A stretch of DNA of 64,000 bases from Dendrosporobacter quercicolus (GCF_900104455.1 NZ_FNHB01000008.1:62001-126000); one strand, 5' to 3'. Positions 16,197-25,804 are shown, numbered from the stretch's first letter. Program-made: numbers and translations. The notes: a model not told the origin generated them from the letters alone.

Positions 16197-16442
16197 GCGA
16201 TGTTTTACCAGCTCTTCCAAAGCGCGGGCGAGCTGGTCCGGACAGGAGGTCGGCTTGCCGCTGCAGGTAATGCCTTTTAACCGCTTGATGACCTCGCTGA
16301 CCGGCATTCCTTCGACCAGCTTGCTGATGGCCATGAGGTTGCCGGGACAGCCCCGGTCAAATTTGACGCTTTTGACAATATCGTTTTCAATTTCCACAGA
16401 AATTCCTTTGGAACATACACCCCGGGTATTGTAGTAGCTCAT
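16194..16442 (-). CDS. TSCPD domain protein (TIGR03905 family)
   Basis: An 82-residue leftward protein: YYNTRGVCSKGISVEIENDI, VKSVKFDRGCPGNLMAISKL and the eponymous motif reading GKPTSCPDQLARAL. The domain also occurs at the end of some ribonucleotide reductases. The start ATG 16442 follows GGAGCT; a longer in-frame start lacks a ribosome site. Its biochemical role is unknown; the conserved cysteines suggest metal or redox chemistry. The stop lies in a repeat arm. Confidence 0.87.
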   Translation of the reverse strand: MSYYNTRGVCSKGISVEIENDIVKSVKFDRGCPGNLMAISKLVEGMPVSEVIKRLKGITCSGKPTSCPDQLARALEELVKHR

Positions 16443-16612
16443 CGGTTTAGCTCCTTCCCAATATAGTATAGTCCAGTATATGATCATTATAATTTTAGTG
16501 ATTTCACTGCAAAATGTAAAGAGGCGCCGGCCAATGAAAAGAGGAATTGACCGGCTTATTTGCGAATTAGAGCAGTATAGACACGGGCGTGCGTGATTAA
16601 AGGAGTAATTGA

Positions 16613-18775
16613 GTGGAGCATTTAGCGGGGATTGTTGAAAATATCGTGTTTCAAAATGCGGAGGGCAGTTTTGCTGTGTTTAAGCTCAAGCCCGGTGAGG
16701 ACCGCAGCGCAGTAACAGTGGTGGCCGGCATGCCGGCGCCGCTGATTGGCGAGCAGCTGGAACTGAGCGGTGAATGGGTTGAGCATACGAAATTCGGTCA
16801 GCAGTTCAAGGCCACCGCCTGCAAGCGGATCGCGCCGACCAGTATAAAAGGCATTGAACGCTTTTTGGCTTCCGGGGCAATCAAAGGCATCGGTCCGGCG
16901 ATGGCGGCCCGGCTGGTTAAGCATTTTGGCCTGGAAACGCTGGCGGTTATCGAGCATAAATCCCACCGGCTGGTGGAAATCGAGGGCATCGGCAGCAAAA
17001 AAGCGCAGACAATCCATGAGGCCTATGTTGAGCAGGCCGAAATCCGGGAGTTGATGCTGTTTTTAGAAACCAATGGCGTGTCAGGCGGTTACGCCGGTAA
17101 GATTTTTGCCCAATACGGCTCGTTTGCCATTGCGGTATTACAGGAAAACCCCTACCGGCTGGCGGAGGAAGTAACCGGTATTGGCTTTAGAACAGCCGAT
17201 CAGATTGCCATGTCGCTGGGGTTGGAACGCAATCATCCCGACCGGCTGGCTGCCGGGGTTAATTTTGCCCTGCTGCAAATTGCGCAGGCCGGTCATTGTT
17301 GTGTTCCCGAAGAAGCGCTGGTCGAACAAACCGCTAAACTGCTCCTGACCGACCGGAATGAAGTAGCCGCCAGACTTAAAGCGCTGCTGAAAGAGGAAAA
17401 ATTATGCGTAGAAGACCTTCATGGCATGACCCTGATTTATCCCCGTCACTTATATTATGCCGAGAAAAATGTAGCGCAGCGTCTGCTTAAGCTGAAGGAT
17501 AAGGCCAAATTGGTACCGGACTGCGATTTTCCGGCTGCTGTCGCCGGATGGGAAAGCGCCGCTCAGCTGGTACTGGGGGAAAGTCAGCGGGAAGCAGTCA
17601 TTTCAGCTCTGGCTCACGGGGTTTTGGTTTTAACCGGCGGGCCCGGCACAGGCAAGACTACGGTGGTCAAAGGAATGCTGGCGGTGCTGGAGGCGCAGGG
17701 CTTTCAGATATTGCTGGCCGCGCCGACCGGACGGGCGGCTAAACGGCTGACGGAAGCCACCGGCAAAGAGGCGGTCACCGTTCATCGCTTATTGGAATCC
17801 ACCGGCGGCGGTGAGAGTGCGCCAAGATTTACCCGCAATGAAGATGAACCGCTGGATGCCGATGTTATTATTATTGATGAAGCGTCCATGATGGATATTT
17901 CACTGATGAACTATTTTCTGCGGGCTGTTCCGGATGGCTGCCGGGTAATTTTAGTGGGGGATATTGATCAATTGCCGGCTGTCGGTCCTGGTTCAGTCTT
18001 AAAAGACATTATCCGCTCATTAACCATTCCCCTGGTGCGTTTGACCGAAGTCTTCCGTCAGGCCGGCGAGAGCATGATTGTGCAGAATGCCCACCGGATT
18101 AACCGGGGAATGCTGCCGGACTACAGCGCCAGCGCTGATTTTCAGTTTCGGGAAATCGGCGACAGCGCAGCGGTGTCGAGGGCCATTGTAGCGCTTTGCC
18201 GGGACGGTTTGGCCGAAGAAGGCTTTGATGTGCGGCGGGAGGTACAGGTCCTGTCGCCGATGCACCGGCTGGACTGCGGGGTAGAGAACTTAAATAAACT
18301 GCTGCAGGAGGCGCTGAATCCGGCCAGTGAGGACAAACCCGGCCTGAGTGGTCCGGGCAATAGCTTCCGCCTGGGCGATAAGGTGATGCAAATGCGCAAC
18401 AACTATGAAAAGAATGTATTTAATGGCGATATTGGCTTTATTGTTGAACTCGAGCCAGGCAAACTCAGGGTCGGGTACCCTGACAATGCCGTATGGTATG
18501 AAAAAAATGACCTGGACGAACTGCATCTGGCCTATGCCATGAGTGTCCACAAAAGTCAGGGCAGCGAGTATCCGGTCATTGTCATGCCGCTCATCCCCGG
18601 TCATCATGTCATGCTGCAGCGCAATTTATTATATACGGCTGTGACCAGAGCCAAAGAGCGGGTGATACTTTTGGGCAGCAAGGCGGCCTTACATACCGCC
18701 GTAGCCAATGACCGGACCAAGCGGCGTTACTCGCTGCTGGCGGAAAGGCTGCGCGGCGAAGGCCTGGGCTGCTAG
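16613..18775 (+). CDS. recD2: RecD2-type ATP-dependent DNA helicase
   Basis: 720 residues, GTG start after AAAGGAG. An N-terminal domain with an OB-like segment and helix-hairpin-helix region (SGAIKGIGPAMAARLVKHFG) precedes a superfamily 1B helicase core. Visible are Walker A GGPGTGKTTVVKG, Walker B IIIDEASMMD, motif III VGDIDQLPAVGPG and the late motif AMSVHKSQGSEYP. RecD2 helicases act alone 5'-to-3' in DNA repair, without RecBC, in Firmicutes. It is followed by comF 32 bases later. Confidence 0.95.
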   Translation: MEHLAGIVENIVFQNAEGSFAVFKLKPGEDRSAVTVVAGMPAPLIGEQLELSGEWVEHTKFGQQFKATACKRIAPTSIKGIERFLASGAIKGIGPAMAARLVKHFGLETLAVIEHKSHRLVEIEGIGSKKAQTIHEAYVEQAEIRELMLFLETNGVSGGYAGKIFAQYGSFAIAVLQENPYRLAEEVTGIGFRTADQIAMSLGLERNHPDRLAAGVNFALLQIAQAGHCCVPEEALVEQTAKLLLTDRNEVAARLKALLKEEKLCVEDLHGMTLIYPRHLYYAEKNVAQRLLKLKDKAKLVPDCDFPAAVAGWESAAQLVLGESQREAVISALAHGVLVLTGGPGTGKTTVVKGMLAVLEAQGFQILLAAPTGRAAKRLTEATGKEAVTVHRLLESTGGGESAPRFTRNEDEPLDADVIIIDEASMMDISLMNYFLRAVPDGCRVILVGDIDQLPAVGPGSVLKDIIRSLTIPLVRLTEVFRQAGESMIVQNAHRINRGMLPDYSASADFQFREIGDSAAVSRAIVALCRDGLAEEGFDVRREVQVLSPMHRLDCGVENLNKLLQEALNPASEDKPGLSGPGNSFRLGDKVMQMRNNYEKNVFNGDIGFIVELEPGKLRVGYPDNAVWYEKNDLDELHLAYAMSVHKSQGSEYPVIVMPLIPGHHVMLQRNLLYTAVTRAKERVILLGSKAALHTAVANDRTKRRYSLLAERLRGEGLGC

Positions 18776-18807
18776 TAGGGTAGGGGCTAATAGGAGGGAG
18801 GAAGACA

Positions 18808-19515
18808 ATGCTGGATTGGTTGTGGTCAACGCTTCTGGACTGTTTGTATCCGCCCAAATGCCCGGTTTGCCGGACCGGCGTTGCGCGGCATGGCGCCTGG
18901 TGTTCGCCGTGTGCGGGGCAGGTGCTGGCGGTCCGGGAAATAAATGTTGTTCAGCACCGGCTGCGTTATCTTGATTCCTGTCTCGTTCTTTGCGAATACC
19001 GGGGCGCGGTCAAAAAAATCCTGTATGATATCAAATTTAACGGCAGTTTGAAATATGCCCGGCATCTGGCCTGGCTGTTGGACTGTTACGCCGATCCCGT
19101 CAGGCTGGGCCGGATTGACCGGGTGATTCCGGTGCCGTTGCACAGCAACCGCCGGAAAGAACGCGGCTACAATCAGACGGAACAGATCTACCGGAACTGG
19201 GTGCGGGAAAACGGCTGGAACTGGTCGGCGGCTGCGTTAAGCCGCAGTAAGTCTACTGCGCCGTTGTGGGGCTTGCCGCTTCAGGAACGGCGCAGGGCGG
19301 TTAAAACAGCATTTCAGGTCAGCGATGACCAAGCCGTCTCCGGCGCCGCCGTTTTGCTGGTTGACGATATTTTTACCAGCGGCGCAACCATGGAGGAATG
19401 CGCCAAAACCCTAAAGCAGGCTGGGGCTTGCTGCGTCAGGGGGCTGGCCATTGCCGGCGGGACAGGCGATCATTTACCGCAGCAGTGCTTCCGGGATAAA
19501 ACGCAGAGCGATTAA
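18808..19515 (+). CDS. comF: ComF family phosphoribosyltransferase-like protein
   Basis: An N-terminal zinc-finger region (CLYPPKCPVCRTGVARHG, then CSPC) is followed by a phosphoribosyltransferase fold with RVIPVPLHSNRRKERGYNQ and the PRPP loop VLLVDDIFTSGATMEEC. ComF proteins take part in uptake or processing of transforming DNA. Whether this organism is competent is not shown. Cotranscription with recD2 is likely. A 21-bp hairpin covers its stop codon. Confidence 0.93.
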   Translation: MLDWLWSTLLDCLYPPKCPVCRTGVARHGAWCSPCAGQVLAVREINVVQHRLRYLDSCLVLCEYRGAVKKILYDIKFNGSLKYARHLAWLLDCYADPVRLGRIDRVIPVPLHSNRRKERGYNQTEQIYRNWVRENGWNWSAAALSRSKSTAPLWGLPLQERRRAVKTAFQVSDDQAVSGAAVLLVDDIFTSGATMEECAKTLKQAGACCVRGLAIAGGTGDHLPQQCFRDKTQSD

Positions 19516-19561
19516 GCGAAACAGACCCGCTGCACACCGGCAGCGGGTCTGTTTCGCTTAA
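19512..19561. terminator. bidirectional terminator between comF and the HD-GYP gene
   Basis: A perfect 21-bp inverted repeat (19512-19532 with 19541-19561, eight-base loop) begins at the comF stop codon and lies between convergent genes. The A/T-rich ends can serve both strands. Confidence 0.88.
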
Positions 19562-19569
19562 TTAATGTA

Positions 19570-20190
19570 TTAAATATCTTCCGGTTCAGCGCCCAGCGCT
19601 TCAATAAAAGCCCGGACAACCTCGGGGTCAAAGGCCATGCCGGAGAGACTTAAGAGCTCCTTTACGGCCTCGCAGTTGGTCTTTTGCCAATTTTGCGTAC
19701 AGGGATTGATAAAACGGTCATAGTGATTGACAACGGCGATAATTCTGGCGCCCAGCGGGATATTTACGCCTTTCAGGCGCTTGGGGTAACCGGTGCCGTC
19801 CCAGCGTTCATGATGATAGCGGATGTAGGGGATCAATTCCTGGCAGGACGCCATATTTTCCAACATGTAACTGCCGGCATTGCAGTGATTTTTAAAGATA
19901 CTCTTCTCGCGGGTCGATAAGTACGGCAGCTTCATCAAAATTGCCGTAGGAACCGTGACCTGACCGAGGTCATGCAACAAAGCGGCAACACGAATACGCT
20001 CTATTTCCTCACGCGGCAGACGCATTTTAGCTGCAACACTCACAGCGTAATTAGCTACTTGCTGACTGTGTAAATAAAGTTTGGCGCTTTTCAGTTTAAT
20101 CAGTTGTAGTAAATTGGCGATGATTTCATTTGTTTCCTCAGTTCCGCCAGCATACGTTTCAGGGTCTTGCATTAGAGTTAGCATAAACAC
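19570..20190 (-). CDS. HD-GYP domain protein, probable cyclic-di-GMP phosphodiesterase
   Basis: A 206-residue stand-alone HD-GYP domain. The motifs are H-x(n)-LLHDLGQVTVP for the HD pair, then the distant signature YIRYHHERWDGTGYPKRLKG and NIPLGARIIAVVNHYD. The expected metal ligands are visible. There is no sensory or receiver domain, so regulation must be transcriptional or through partners. GTG 20190 or the ATG two codons later are possible starts. Location next to flagellar genes fits a cyclic-di-GMP role in motility, though activity is not proven. Confidence 0.9.
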   Translation of the reverse strand: MFMLTLMQDPETYAGGTEETNEIIANLLQLIKLKSAKLYLHSQQVANYAVSVAAKMRLPREEIERIRVAALLHDLGQVTVPTAILMKLPYLSTREKSIFKNHCNAGSYMLENMASCQELIPYIRYHHERWDGTGYPKRLKGVNIPLGARIIAVVNHYDRFINPCTQNWQKTNCEAVKELLSLSGMAFDPEVVRAFIEALGAEPEDI

Positions 20191-20435
20191 GAAAAACTGC
20201 CTTTCGTAATATATAGTGCGGTATAGTTAATTTAGGCAAAAACAGACATAATCCTGCCGGTATAGTGAAAAATGTTTTAGCTAATTTAGAGAATATTCGC
20301 AGTTGATGTCTTTTAAATTCGAACCAATGCCGCTATAATAGACATATAGTGAGTAAGATTATTTACGGTTATTTCAATCGATCTATTGTGTGGTATCTGG
20401 CGCCGAAAATATGGTGCTCGGACTGAGGAGGTAGG

Positions 20436-20828
20436 ATGATGGGACTTGCCAATTGCCCGGAATGTGGAAAGCTTTATGTTGAGAACACCAGCGGACTTTG
20501 TCCCGCCTGTTATGAAGTGGAAGAATATGAAGAATTGAAAATAGTTGAATTCCTGCGGGAGCAGGGCAAGGCATCAATTGAAGAAATATGTAAAGCCACC
20601 GGCGTCAGGGAAAAAACCATTTTACGAATGATGAAACGGGGCCGGTTTAAAGGTACCTTCGATATTACCTATCCTTGCGAAAGCTGCGGCGCAAACATCA
20701 GTGAAGGCCGCTTATGCCCGGCCTGCAGCAAGAATATCACCGATCAGGTAAAAGAAAGCAATGAACGGCGGCAGGAGCAGGACCGGGATGGTGTGCGAAT
20801 TTATACCAAAAGTTTTTTCAAAAAATAG
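20436..20828 (+). CDS. yvyF: flagellar operon protein YvyF family (TIGR03826)
   Basis: The 130-residue protein opens with a zinc ribbon (CPECGKLYVENTSGLCPAC), has a central HTH-like segment (LREQGKASIEEICKATGVRE) and a second zinc site (CESCGANISEGRLCPAC). This matches the YvyF family, which in Bacillus precedes flgM. RBS is GAGGAGGTAG. A terminator separates it from flgM. Role in flagellar regulation is inferred from context. Confidence 0.9.
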   Translation: MMGLANCPECGKLYVENTSGLCPACYEVEEYEELKIVEFLREQGKASIEEICKATGVREKTILRMMKRGRFKGTFDITYPCESCGANISEGRLCPACSKNITDQVKESNERRQEQDRDGVRIYTKSFFKK

Positions 20829-20912
20829 CAAGATAATATTCCGGTAGGCGTGCGAGTGAGAATAATGGCGAAAAAGCAACTATGATAGCCAAAATAGCTT
20901 GAGAAACCGAAT

Positions 20913-20940
20913 GGCGGGGATTAATGTCCCCGCCTTTTTT
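20913..20940 (+). terminator. terminator between yvyF and flgM
   Basis: GGCGGGGA (20913-20920) pairs with TCCCCGCC (20927-20934), followed by six T residues. Confidence 0.9.
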
Positions 20941-20983
20941 ACCGATACTACTGACGAGGAAATCCCAAAGGTGGGTGTCGAGA

Positions 20984-21292
20984 ATGATTATTTCAGGGAA
21001 ACAAATTCAAAATGTATTGAAAGTATATAGTGACAATCATCAGGTGAAAAAAACGAAACCGGACAAGGCCGGCCAGGCGCAGGGCAAGGACGAAGTGGTA
21101 TTGTCCTCTCAGGCGCAGGAGTTTGCGCAAATTCTGCAGGATATCAAAAATCTGCCGGACGTCCGCGAGGAAAAAGTGAAGGAAATTACCGAACGCATCG
21201 CTTCAGGCAATTATCGGGTTGAGGCCGGGGTTGTCGCCGAGAAAATGATTGGCCGGATTATAGCGGATAAAATGCAGCAGGAAGGGACGTAA
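20984..21292 (+). CDS. flgM: anti-sigma-28 factor FlgM
   Basis: 102 residues from ATG 20984 (a longer open frame back to 20924 has no better ribosome site). The C-terminal half has the FlgM pattern: KDEVVLSSQAQEFAQIL, VREEKVKEITERIASGNYRV and a final helix. FlgM holds the flagellar sigma factor until the hook is complete. It heads the flgM-flgN-flgK-flgL run. Sigma-28-type promoters later in this window are its expected targets. Confidence 0.92.
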   Translation: MIISGKQIQNVLKVYSDNHQVKKTKPDKAGQAQGKDEVVLSSQAQEFAQILQDIKNLPDVREEKVKEITERIASGNYRVEAGVVAEKMIGRIIADKMQQEGT

Positions 21293-21297
21293 AAGGC

Positions 21298-21786
21298 ATG
21301 TGGGAACAATTGGTTGGCGTGTTAGCCAATATGTTGACATTGTATCAGGAGCTTTTGGCTATCAGCAAACAGAAGAATGCCGTTTTGGTTAAAGCCAGAA
21401 CGCAGGAACTGGAAACGCTTACCAAACAGGAGGAACTGTTGATTATCCGGATCGGCAAGCTGGATCATGCCCGGGAGAAGCTGCTGCAGGAAATTACCGC
21501 AGCCAACCGCCTGCCGGGTGAAGCTTTGCCAATGTCCCGGCTGGTCGCTCTCGCTGAAGCAGATATCGCTGAGCAGCTTAACGAACTTTGGCGGAAGCTT
21601 AGCAGTATCACCGCCGAGCTGGCCAAGGTGAATGAAGTGAATACAAAACTGATAGACCAGGCTTTATTTTTTATCAATTATAACATTAACTTACTGACGC
21701 AGAGCGCCACCAGTCCCACCTATGCGGCTCAGGGGCAGCAGGGTCAGGCGGCGCCGGCCCGAAAAGTAATAGACCGTAAAGTTTAG
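21298..21786 (+). CDS. flgN: FlgN family flagellar export chaperone
   Basis: A 162-residue all-helical protein (LANMLTLYQELLAISKQKNA, LETLTKQEELLIIRIGKLD) with FlgN length and position, five bases after flgM and just before flgK. FlgN binds the C-termini of FlgK and FlgL before export. The C-terminal 30 residues are Ala/Gln/Pro-rich and likely disordered. Confidence 0.9.
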   Translation: MWEQLVGVLANMLTLYQELLAISKQKNAVLVKARTQELETLTKQEELLIIRIGKLDHAREKLLQEITAANRLPGEALPMSRLVALAEADIAEQLNELWRKLSSITAELAKVNEVNTKLIDQALFFINYNINLLTQSATSPTYAAQGQQGQAAPARKVIDRKV

Positions 21787-21809
21787 AAGACGAATAATGG
21801 AGTGGTGAT

Positions 21810-23819
21810 ATGAGATCGACTTTCGCCGGATTAAATACTGTAGTGCGTGGCTTGTATGCCCAGCAGGTCGGGCTGGATACGGTCGGCCATAATATTTCCA
21901 ATGCGACCACGGACGGTTATTCGCGTCAGCTGGTCAGTTTGGCGGCAACCAAGCCGGAGTCGGTGTACGGCGGTTCAGCTATGTTTGAAATCGGCAGCGG
22001 CGTTGATGTGACGGCCATAAAACGCGCCCGGGATACCTTTTTGGATCAGCAGTACTGGAAAGAAAACTCTTCGCTGGGCTATGGCGAAACAATGGAGACC
22101 ACTTTGGGGAAAATTGAAGGCGTATTTGCCGAACCAACCGAAAATGGCATCCAGAGTGTGCTGGATAAATTCTGGAGTTCCTGGCAGACGCTGGCTACCA
22201 ACGCTTCGGACAATGCCTCCCGGACCGCAGTCCGGGAACGCGGCGTGGAGCTTGTGGACGCCATCCAGCATTCGGCGCAGCAATTGAAGGATATGGTGAC
22301 CGATGTCAATACAGTGCTGAATTTAAAGCTGGACAGCCTTAACCAGATGACCTCGGAAATTCTCAGTCTCAATAAACAAATTATGAGCGTTGAGGCCGGC
22401 GGTCTGAGCAACGCCAATGACTTGCGGGACCGGCGCGACTATTTGGTGGATCAGATCGCCAAAATGGCCGGCATCAATGTATCGGAAGATAAAGCCGGCA
22501 ACTACACCGTTCAGTTGAACGGGATAACCCTGGTTGATGGTTACAGCACTACGCAGCTTACGACCAAATCGTCAATTGATCCGGACTACGGTTATGAGGT
22601 TCGCAACATTGTGGTTGCGGGCAGCAACCAGCCGGTTACCGTCACCAACGGTGAATTGAAAGGTCTGGTGGATTCCCGGGATTCGGCGGAGAAAGGCGCT
22701 AAAAAATATCTGAACGAACTCGCCAATATCAGCAAGTTTTTGTTGCAGGAATTTAACGCGGTGCATCGCTCCGGGCTGGGCACCGATAACAGCACCGGAA
22801 CCAATTTCTTTGGCGAGGGCGGGACAAATCCCGACTATCAGGCATCTGCGATGACCAATGGCGACTGGATCAAGCAACTGGCCGTGAACACGGATCTGTT
22901 TGCCACTGACGGGCTGGCGAAAATCGCCGCCAAGACCAGTGCGGACAGCGTGGCTGTGATTTCGAACGGAACAGCCAGCGTTACCACTACCGGCACTTAT
23001 ACCGGAACTGCCGATACCACCAGCATTACCGTCACCATGACGGCCAGCGGATTTGACTGGTCCTATGTGGACAGCTCCGGCAATACGCAGACCGGCAGCA
23101 GTACCGCCGGCCCGGCTGGCTCAATCACCGGCGTCGAAGGACTGACTGTTGCAGTGGATTTTACCGGCAGCATGGCCGGCGCCAAGTATACTTTCGCTGT
23201 TTCTAAAGATAATAAGGTCAGCGATATTTCCAAGGTTATTCCGGCGGTGCCGGCTACGGTTACGACTACCGGCAGCTACACCGGCGGGGCAACGCCAACC
23301 CCTGTTGCCGTCAGTGTCGCCGGTGGAAATATTACCTATTCCTATGACGACGACGGCACGCCTGTTTCGGTCACGGTAGCGTCGTCGCCGCCGCCGGAAA
23401 TTAATGTAAAAGGGCTGACGGTTACGCTGGACTTTTCCTCCTGCCCGGACGGCGATTATACGCTCTCCCTGTCGCAAGGCAATAACGCCAGCGGCGACAA
23501 TGCCGTTAAGCTGGGCAATCGGCTGAAAGTCGACACCAGCGCTTCGCTGGGCAATGCCTCTTTGGATACGTATTACTCATCGATGATCGGCGCGCTGGGG
23601 ATTCAAAAACAGAATACCAGCCGGCTGGCTGACAATCAGCAGGCTCTGATCGACCAGGTTAATAACTCCCGGGAAAATGTTAAGGGCGTTAATCTGGATG
23701 AGGAAATGACCAATATGATTCGTTTCCAGCAAGGCTATAATTCAGCCGCCAGGGTAATTACCGTGATTGATGAAATGCTGGATAAGCTAATCAACGGCAC
23801 CGGCGTGGTGGGAAGGTAG
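21810..23819 (+). CDS. flgK: flagellar hook-associated protein 1 (FlgK) with extra inserted domains
   Basis: The conserved ends are clear: VGHNISNATTDGYSRQLVSL at the N-terminus and NLDEEMTNMIRFQQGYNSAA at the C-terminus. These form the D0/D1 core that joins hook and filament. At 669 residues it is longer than common FlgK. The extra length is a Thr/Ser/Gly-rich region around residues 385-560 made of two related beta-type units, each with a VTTTG(S/T)Y(T)G opening and a VKGLTV or VEGLTV stretch. These would be exposed on the junction surface. Confidence 0.96.
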   Translation: MRSTFAGLNTVVRGLYAQQVGLDTVGHNISNATTDGYSRQLVSLAATKPESVYGGSAMFEIGSGVDVTAIKRARDTFLDQQYWKENSSLGYGETMETTLGKIEGVFAEPTENGIQSVLDKFWSSWQTLATNASDNASRTAVRERGVELVDAIQHSAQQLKDMVTDVNTVLNLKLDSLNQMTSEILSLNKQIMSVEAGGLSNANDLRDRRDYLVDQIAKMAGINVSEDKAGNYTVQLNGITLVDGYSTTQLTTKSSIDPDYGYEVRNIVVAGSNQPVTVTNGELKGLVDSRDSAEKGAKKYLNELANISKFLLQEFNAVHRSGLGTDNSTGTNFFGEGGTNPDYQASAMTNGDWIKQLAVNTDLFATDGLAKIAAKTSADSVAVISNGTASVTTTGTYTGTADTTSITVTMTASGFDWSYVDSSGNTQTGSSTAGPAGSITGVEGLTVAVDFTGSMAGAKYTFAVSKDNKVSDISKVIPAVPATVTTTGSYTGGATPTPVAVSVAGGNITYSYDDDGTPVSVTVASSPPPEINVKGLTVTLDFSSCPDGDYTLSLSQGNNASGDNAVKLGNRLKVDTSASLGNASLDTYYSSMIGALGIQKQNTSRLADNQQALIDQVNNSRENVKGVNLDEEMTNMIRFQQGYNSAARVITVIDEMLDKLINGTGVVGR

Positions 23820-23831
23820 GTTATTGAACAG

Positions 23832-24743
23832 ATGAGAATATCGAACAGCATTATCACCTATAACTTTTTATCAAGTTTAAATAAATCGATGGAACGGAAA
23901 AACGCAATCCAGGAACAATTGTCTGATGGCAAGGCCATCCACCGGCCCTCGGATAACCCCATTAAAGCGGTGCGCAGCCTGCTGTATAATTCCAATCTGG
24001 GTCAAAATCAGCAGTTTACGCAAAACCTTAAGGACGCCCAGTCCTGGATGAATACGACCGACAGTGCGATGTCGGACTTAAGCTCGATTATGATTGACAT
24101 TAAGGAGCTTGTACTCGGGGCCAGCAACGGCACCAATCCGTCGGACGTGGTGCAGACGGCGGGCAAATCGCTGGATAATCTCATTAACCAAATTGTTTCC
24201 CTGGGCAACACCAAGCTGGGCGACCGCTACGTTTTCTCCGGGCAGAATGATAAGACCCAGCCCTTTGAGCGCAATGGCGATGTTATTACCTACAGCGGCG
24301 ATGCCAGCAAGATCTCCATGCCGGTGCAGCAGGGGCTGGCAGCGCCCACGCGGGACAGCGTCAATTTAACCGGGGTTGACGTATTTGGGGAAAACGGGAC
24401 GGCAATGCTGGACCGTCTGATCCAAATCAAACAGCATTTGGATTCCGGGACGCCGGAGGATCAGAAATGGTTATCTGAGACCGGTTTAGCCTACATTGAT
24501 CAGGATCATGCCAGTATTTTACAGCAGCATACGGAAATGGGCACCAGGATGGCGGCTTATGAGATGACCCTCAACATGATGGAGGATCAGAGCGTAGTCA
24601 TTACCGAGGATATTGCCAATACGGAGGATTTGGATATTCCCCGGGCGATCATTGATTTCCAGAACAATGACGCCATTTATAAAGCGGCCTTGTCGGTCGG
24701 CTCCAAGATTATGCCGCTGTCCCTGGTGGATTTCCTGCGGTAG
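23832..24743 (+). CDS. flgL: flagellar hook-associated protein 3 (FlgL)
   Basis: 303 residues with the flagellin-like N-terminus MRISNSIITYNFLSSLNKSM and SDGKAIHRPSDNPIKAVRSL, the internal GDRYVFSGQNDKTQPFE and C-terminal coil DIPRAIIDFQNNDAIYKAAL. It forms the second junction ring between hook and filament. It follows flgK by 12 bases. Confidence 0.96.
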   Translation: MRISNSIITYNFLSSLNKSMERKNAIQEQLSDGKAIHRPSDNPIKAVRSLLYNSNLGQNQQFTQNLKDAQSWMNTTDSAMSDLSSIMIDIKELVLGASNGTNPSDVVQTAGKSLDNLINQIVSLGNTKLGDRYVFSGQNDKTQPFERNGDVITYSGDASKISMPVQQGLAAPTRDSVNLTGVDVFGENGTAMLDRLIQIKQHLDSGTPEDQKWLSETGLAYIDQDHASILQQHTEMGTRMAAYEMTLNMMEDQSVVITEDIANTEDLDIPRAIIDFQNNDAIYKAALSVGSKIMPLSLVDFLR

Positions 24744-24765
24744 CTGGTGATGGGAGGCTGGATTT

Positions 24766-25326
24766 GTGCTCAAACTGAATATAGCGCAGCAATACGCCAA
24801 GCTGGCGCTTGCTATTACCGAGCCGGCGGTCAATCTTGACGTCAAACCGCCGCAGATTCAGCTGGCGACTGAACCGGCGATTGTGGAGATCCGGCAGGAA
24901 CAAGGCCGGCTGTCCATTGACGGCGAGGCTTTCCGGCAATCGCTTGGCTACCGGACCAGCGGCGCTTTGTCCAAGGAGCTTGCCCGGCAGGGCAAGCAGC
25001 GGGCCGACGAAACCATTGCCAAGTATGTGGCTGAAGGCAACCGGCTGGGCCGGATAGAGAGCGGCGAAAATGCCGTAGCCAATATGGCGGCTGAAGCGCT
25101 GCTCGAACAAGCGCCGCAGGTTGTCCTGAAAACAATGGCCGCGCCCGAATTTTATTATCAGCCGGCCAAAGTGGAGTTCAGCGCCCGGCGGGGCCAGGTA
25201 AATCTGGCTGTGGAGCGCGGTTCGGTTGAAGTCGATTTGCAGCGCGGACAAGTGACCGGACGGCTGTCCCAGTATCCGAATGTGCGCTTTTGGACTACGG
25301 AAGGCAAATATGATATATCGGTTTAA
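24766..25326 (+). CDS. DUF6470 (YviE-like) protein of the flagellar operon
   Basis: 186 residues beginning with GTG after GGGAGGCTGG. The protein has PPQIQLATEPAIVEIRQEQG, a central helix region (GALSKELARQGKQRADETIAKY split over two stretches) and a repetitive C-terminal part (VNLAVERGSVEVDLQRGQV). This is the DUF6470 pattern seen between flgL and fliW in Firmicutes. Function unknown. Confidence 0.88.
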   Translation: MLKLNIAQQYAKLALAITEPAVNLDVKPPQIQLATEPAIVEIRQEQGRLSIDGEAFRQSLGYRTSGALSKELARQGKQRADETIAKYVAEGNRLGRIESGENAVANMAAEALLEQAPQVVLKTMAAPEFYYQPAKVEFSARRGQVNLAVERGSVEVDLQRGQVTGRLSQYPNVRFWTTEGKYDISV

Positions 25327-25342
25327 AGAAAGAGGTTCTAAC

Positions 25343-25804
25343 ATGATCGTAGCATCAACCCGGCTGGGGCGGCAATGGGAAGTGGCTGAGACGGATATTA
25401 TTCATTTCCCGCAAGGGTTGCCCGGTTTCGCCGATGAAAAGAAATTTATCCTGCTGCCAGGGGAACCTGACAGCCCCTTTGTTTTTTTGCAGTCAGTCGC
25501 CGAGCCGGACCTGACGTTTATTGTGGTAGATCCCTTTGCTTTTTTTAAGGATTATGAGTTTTCCCTGGATGACCGGATTGTGGCCGAGCTGAAGCTTTCC
25601 GACAAGAACCTGCCGCAAATCTTTAATATTGTTACAATTCCGGACAAGGCCGAACTGATGACGGCCAATCTTTTGGCTCCCGTTATTATCAATCCCGTTC
25701 AGCGGGTAGGACAGCAAATCGTTTTGGAAAAGGTTGACTATACTACCCGGCACCGTCTGTTTCCCAACGGCTTTCCCCAGGCGGAAACCAAAGGAGGCAG
25801 ATAA
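25343..25804 (+). CDS. fliW: flagellar assembly factor FliW
   Basis: 153 residues from ATG 25343, although the frame is open from 25280. The pattern DIIHFPQGLPGFADEKKFIL, FVFLQSVAEPDLTFIVVDP and the aspartate/proline-rich NLLAPVIINPVQRVGQQIV is FliW. FliW binds CsrA and flagellin in turn, releasing CsrA from flagellin mRNA control when flagellin is scarce in the cytoplasm. It directly precedes csrA. Confidence 0.95.
   Translation: MIVASTRLGRQWEVAETDIIHFPQGLPGFADEKKFILLPGEPDSPFVFLQSVAEPDLTFIVVDPFAFFKDYEFSLDDRIVAELKLSDKNLPQIFNIVTIPDKAELMTANLLAPVIINPVQRVGQQIVLEKVDYTTRHRLFPNGFPQAETKGGR

Noticed and set aside
20300-20345. sigma-28 promoter before yvyF
   Set aside because: TAAA and GCCGCTATAAT are only 11 bases apart; a weak sigma-A site is as likely, so no promoter was called.
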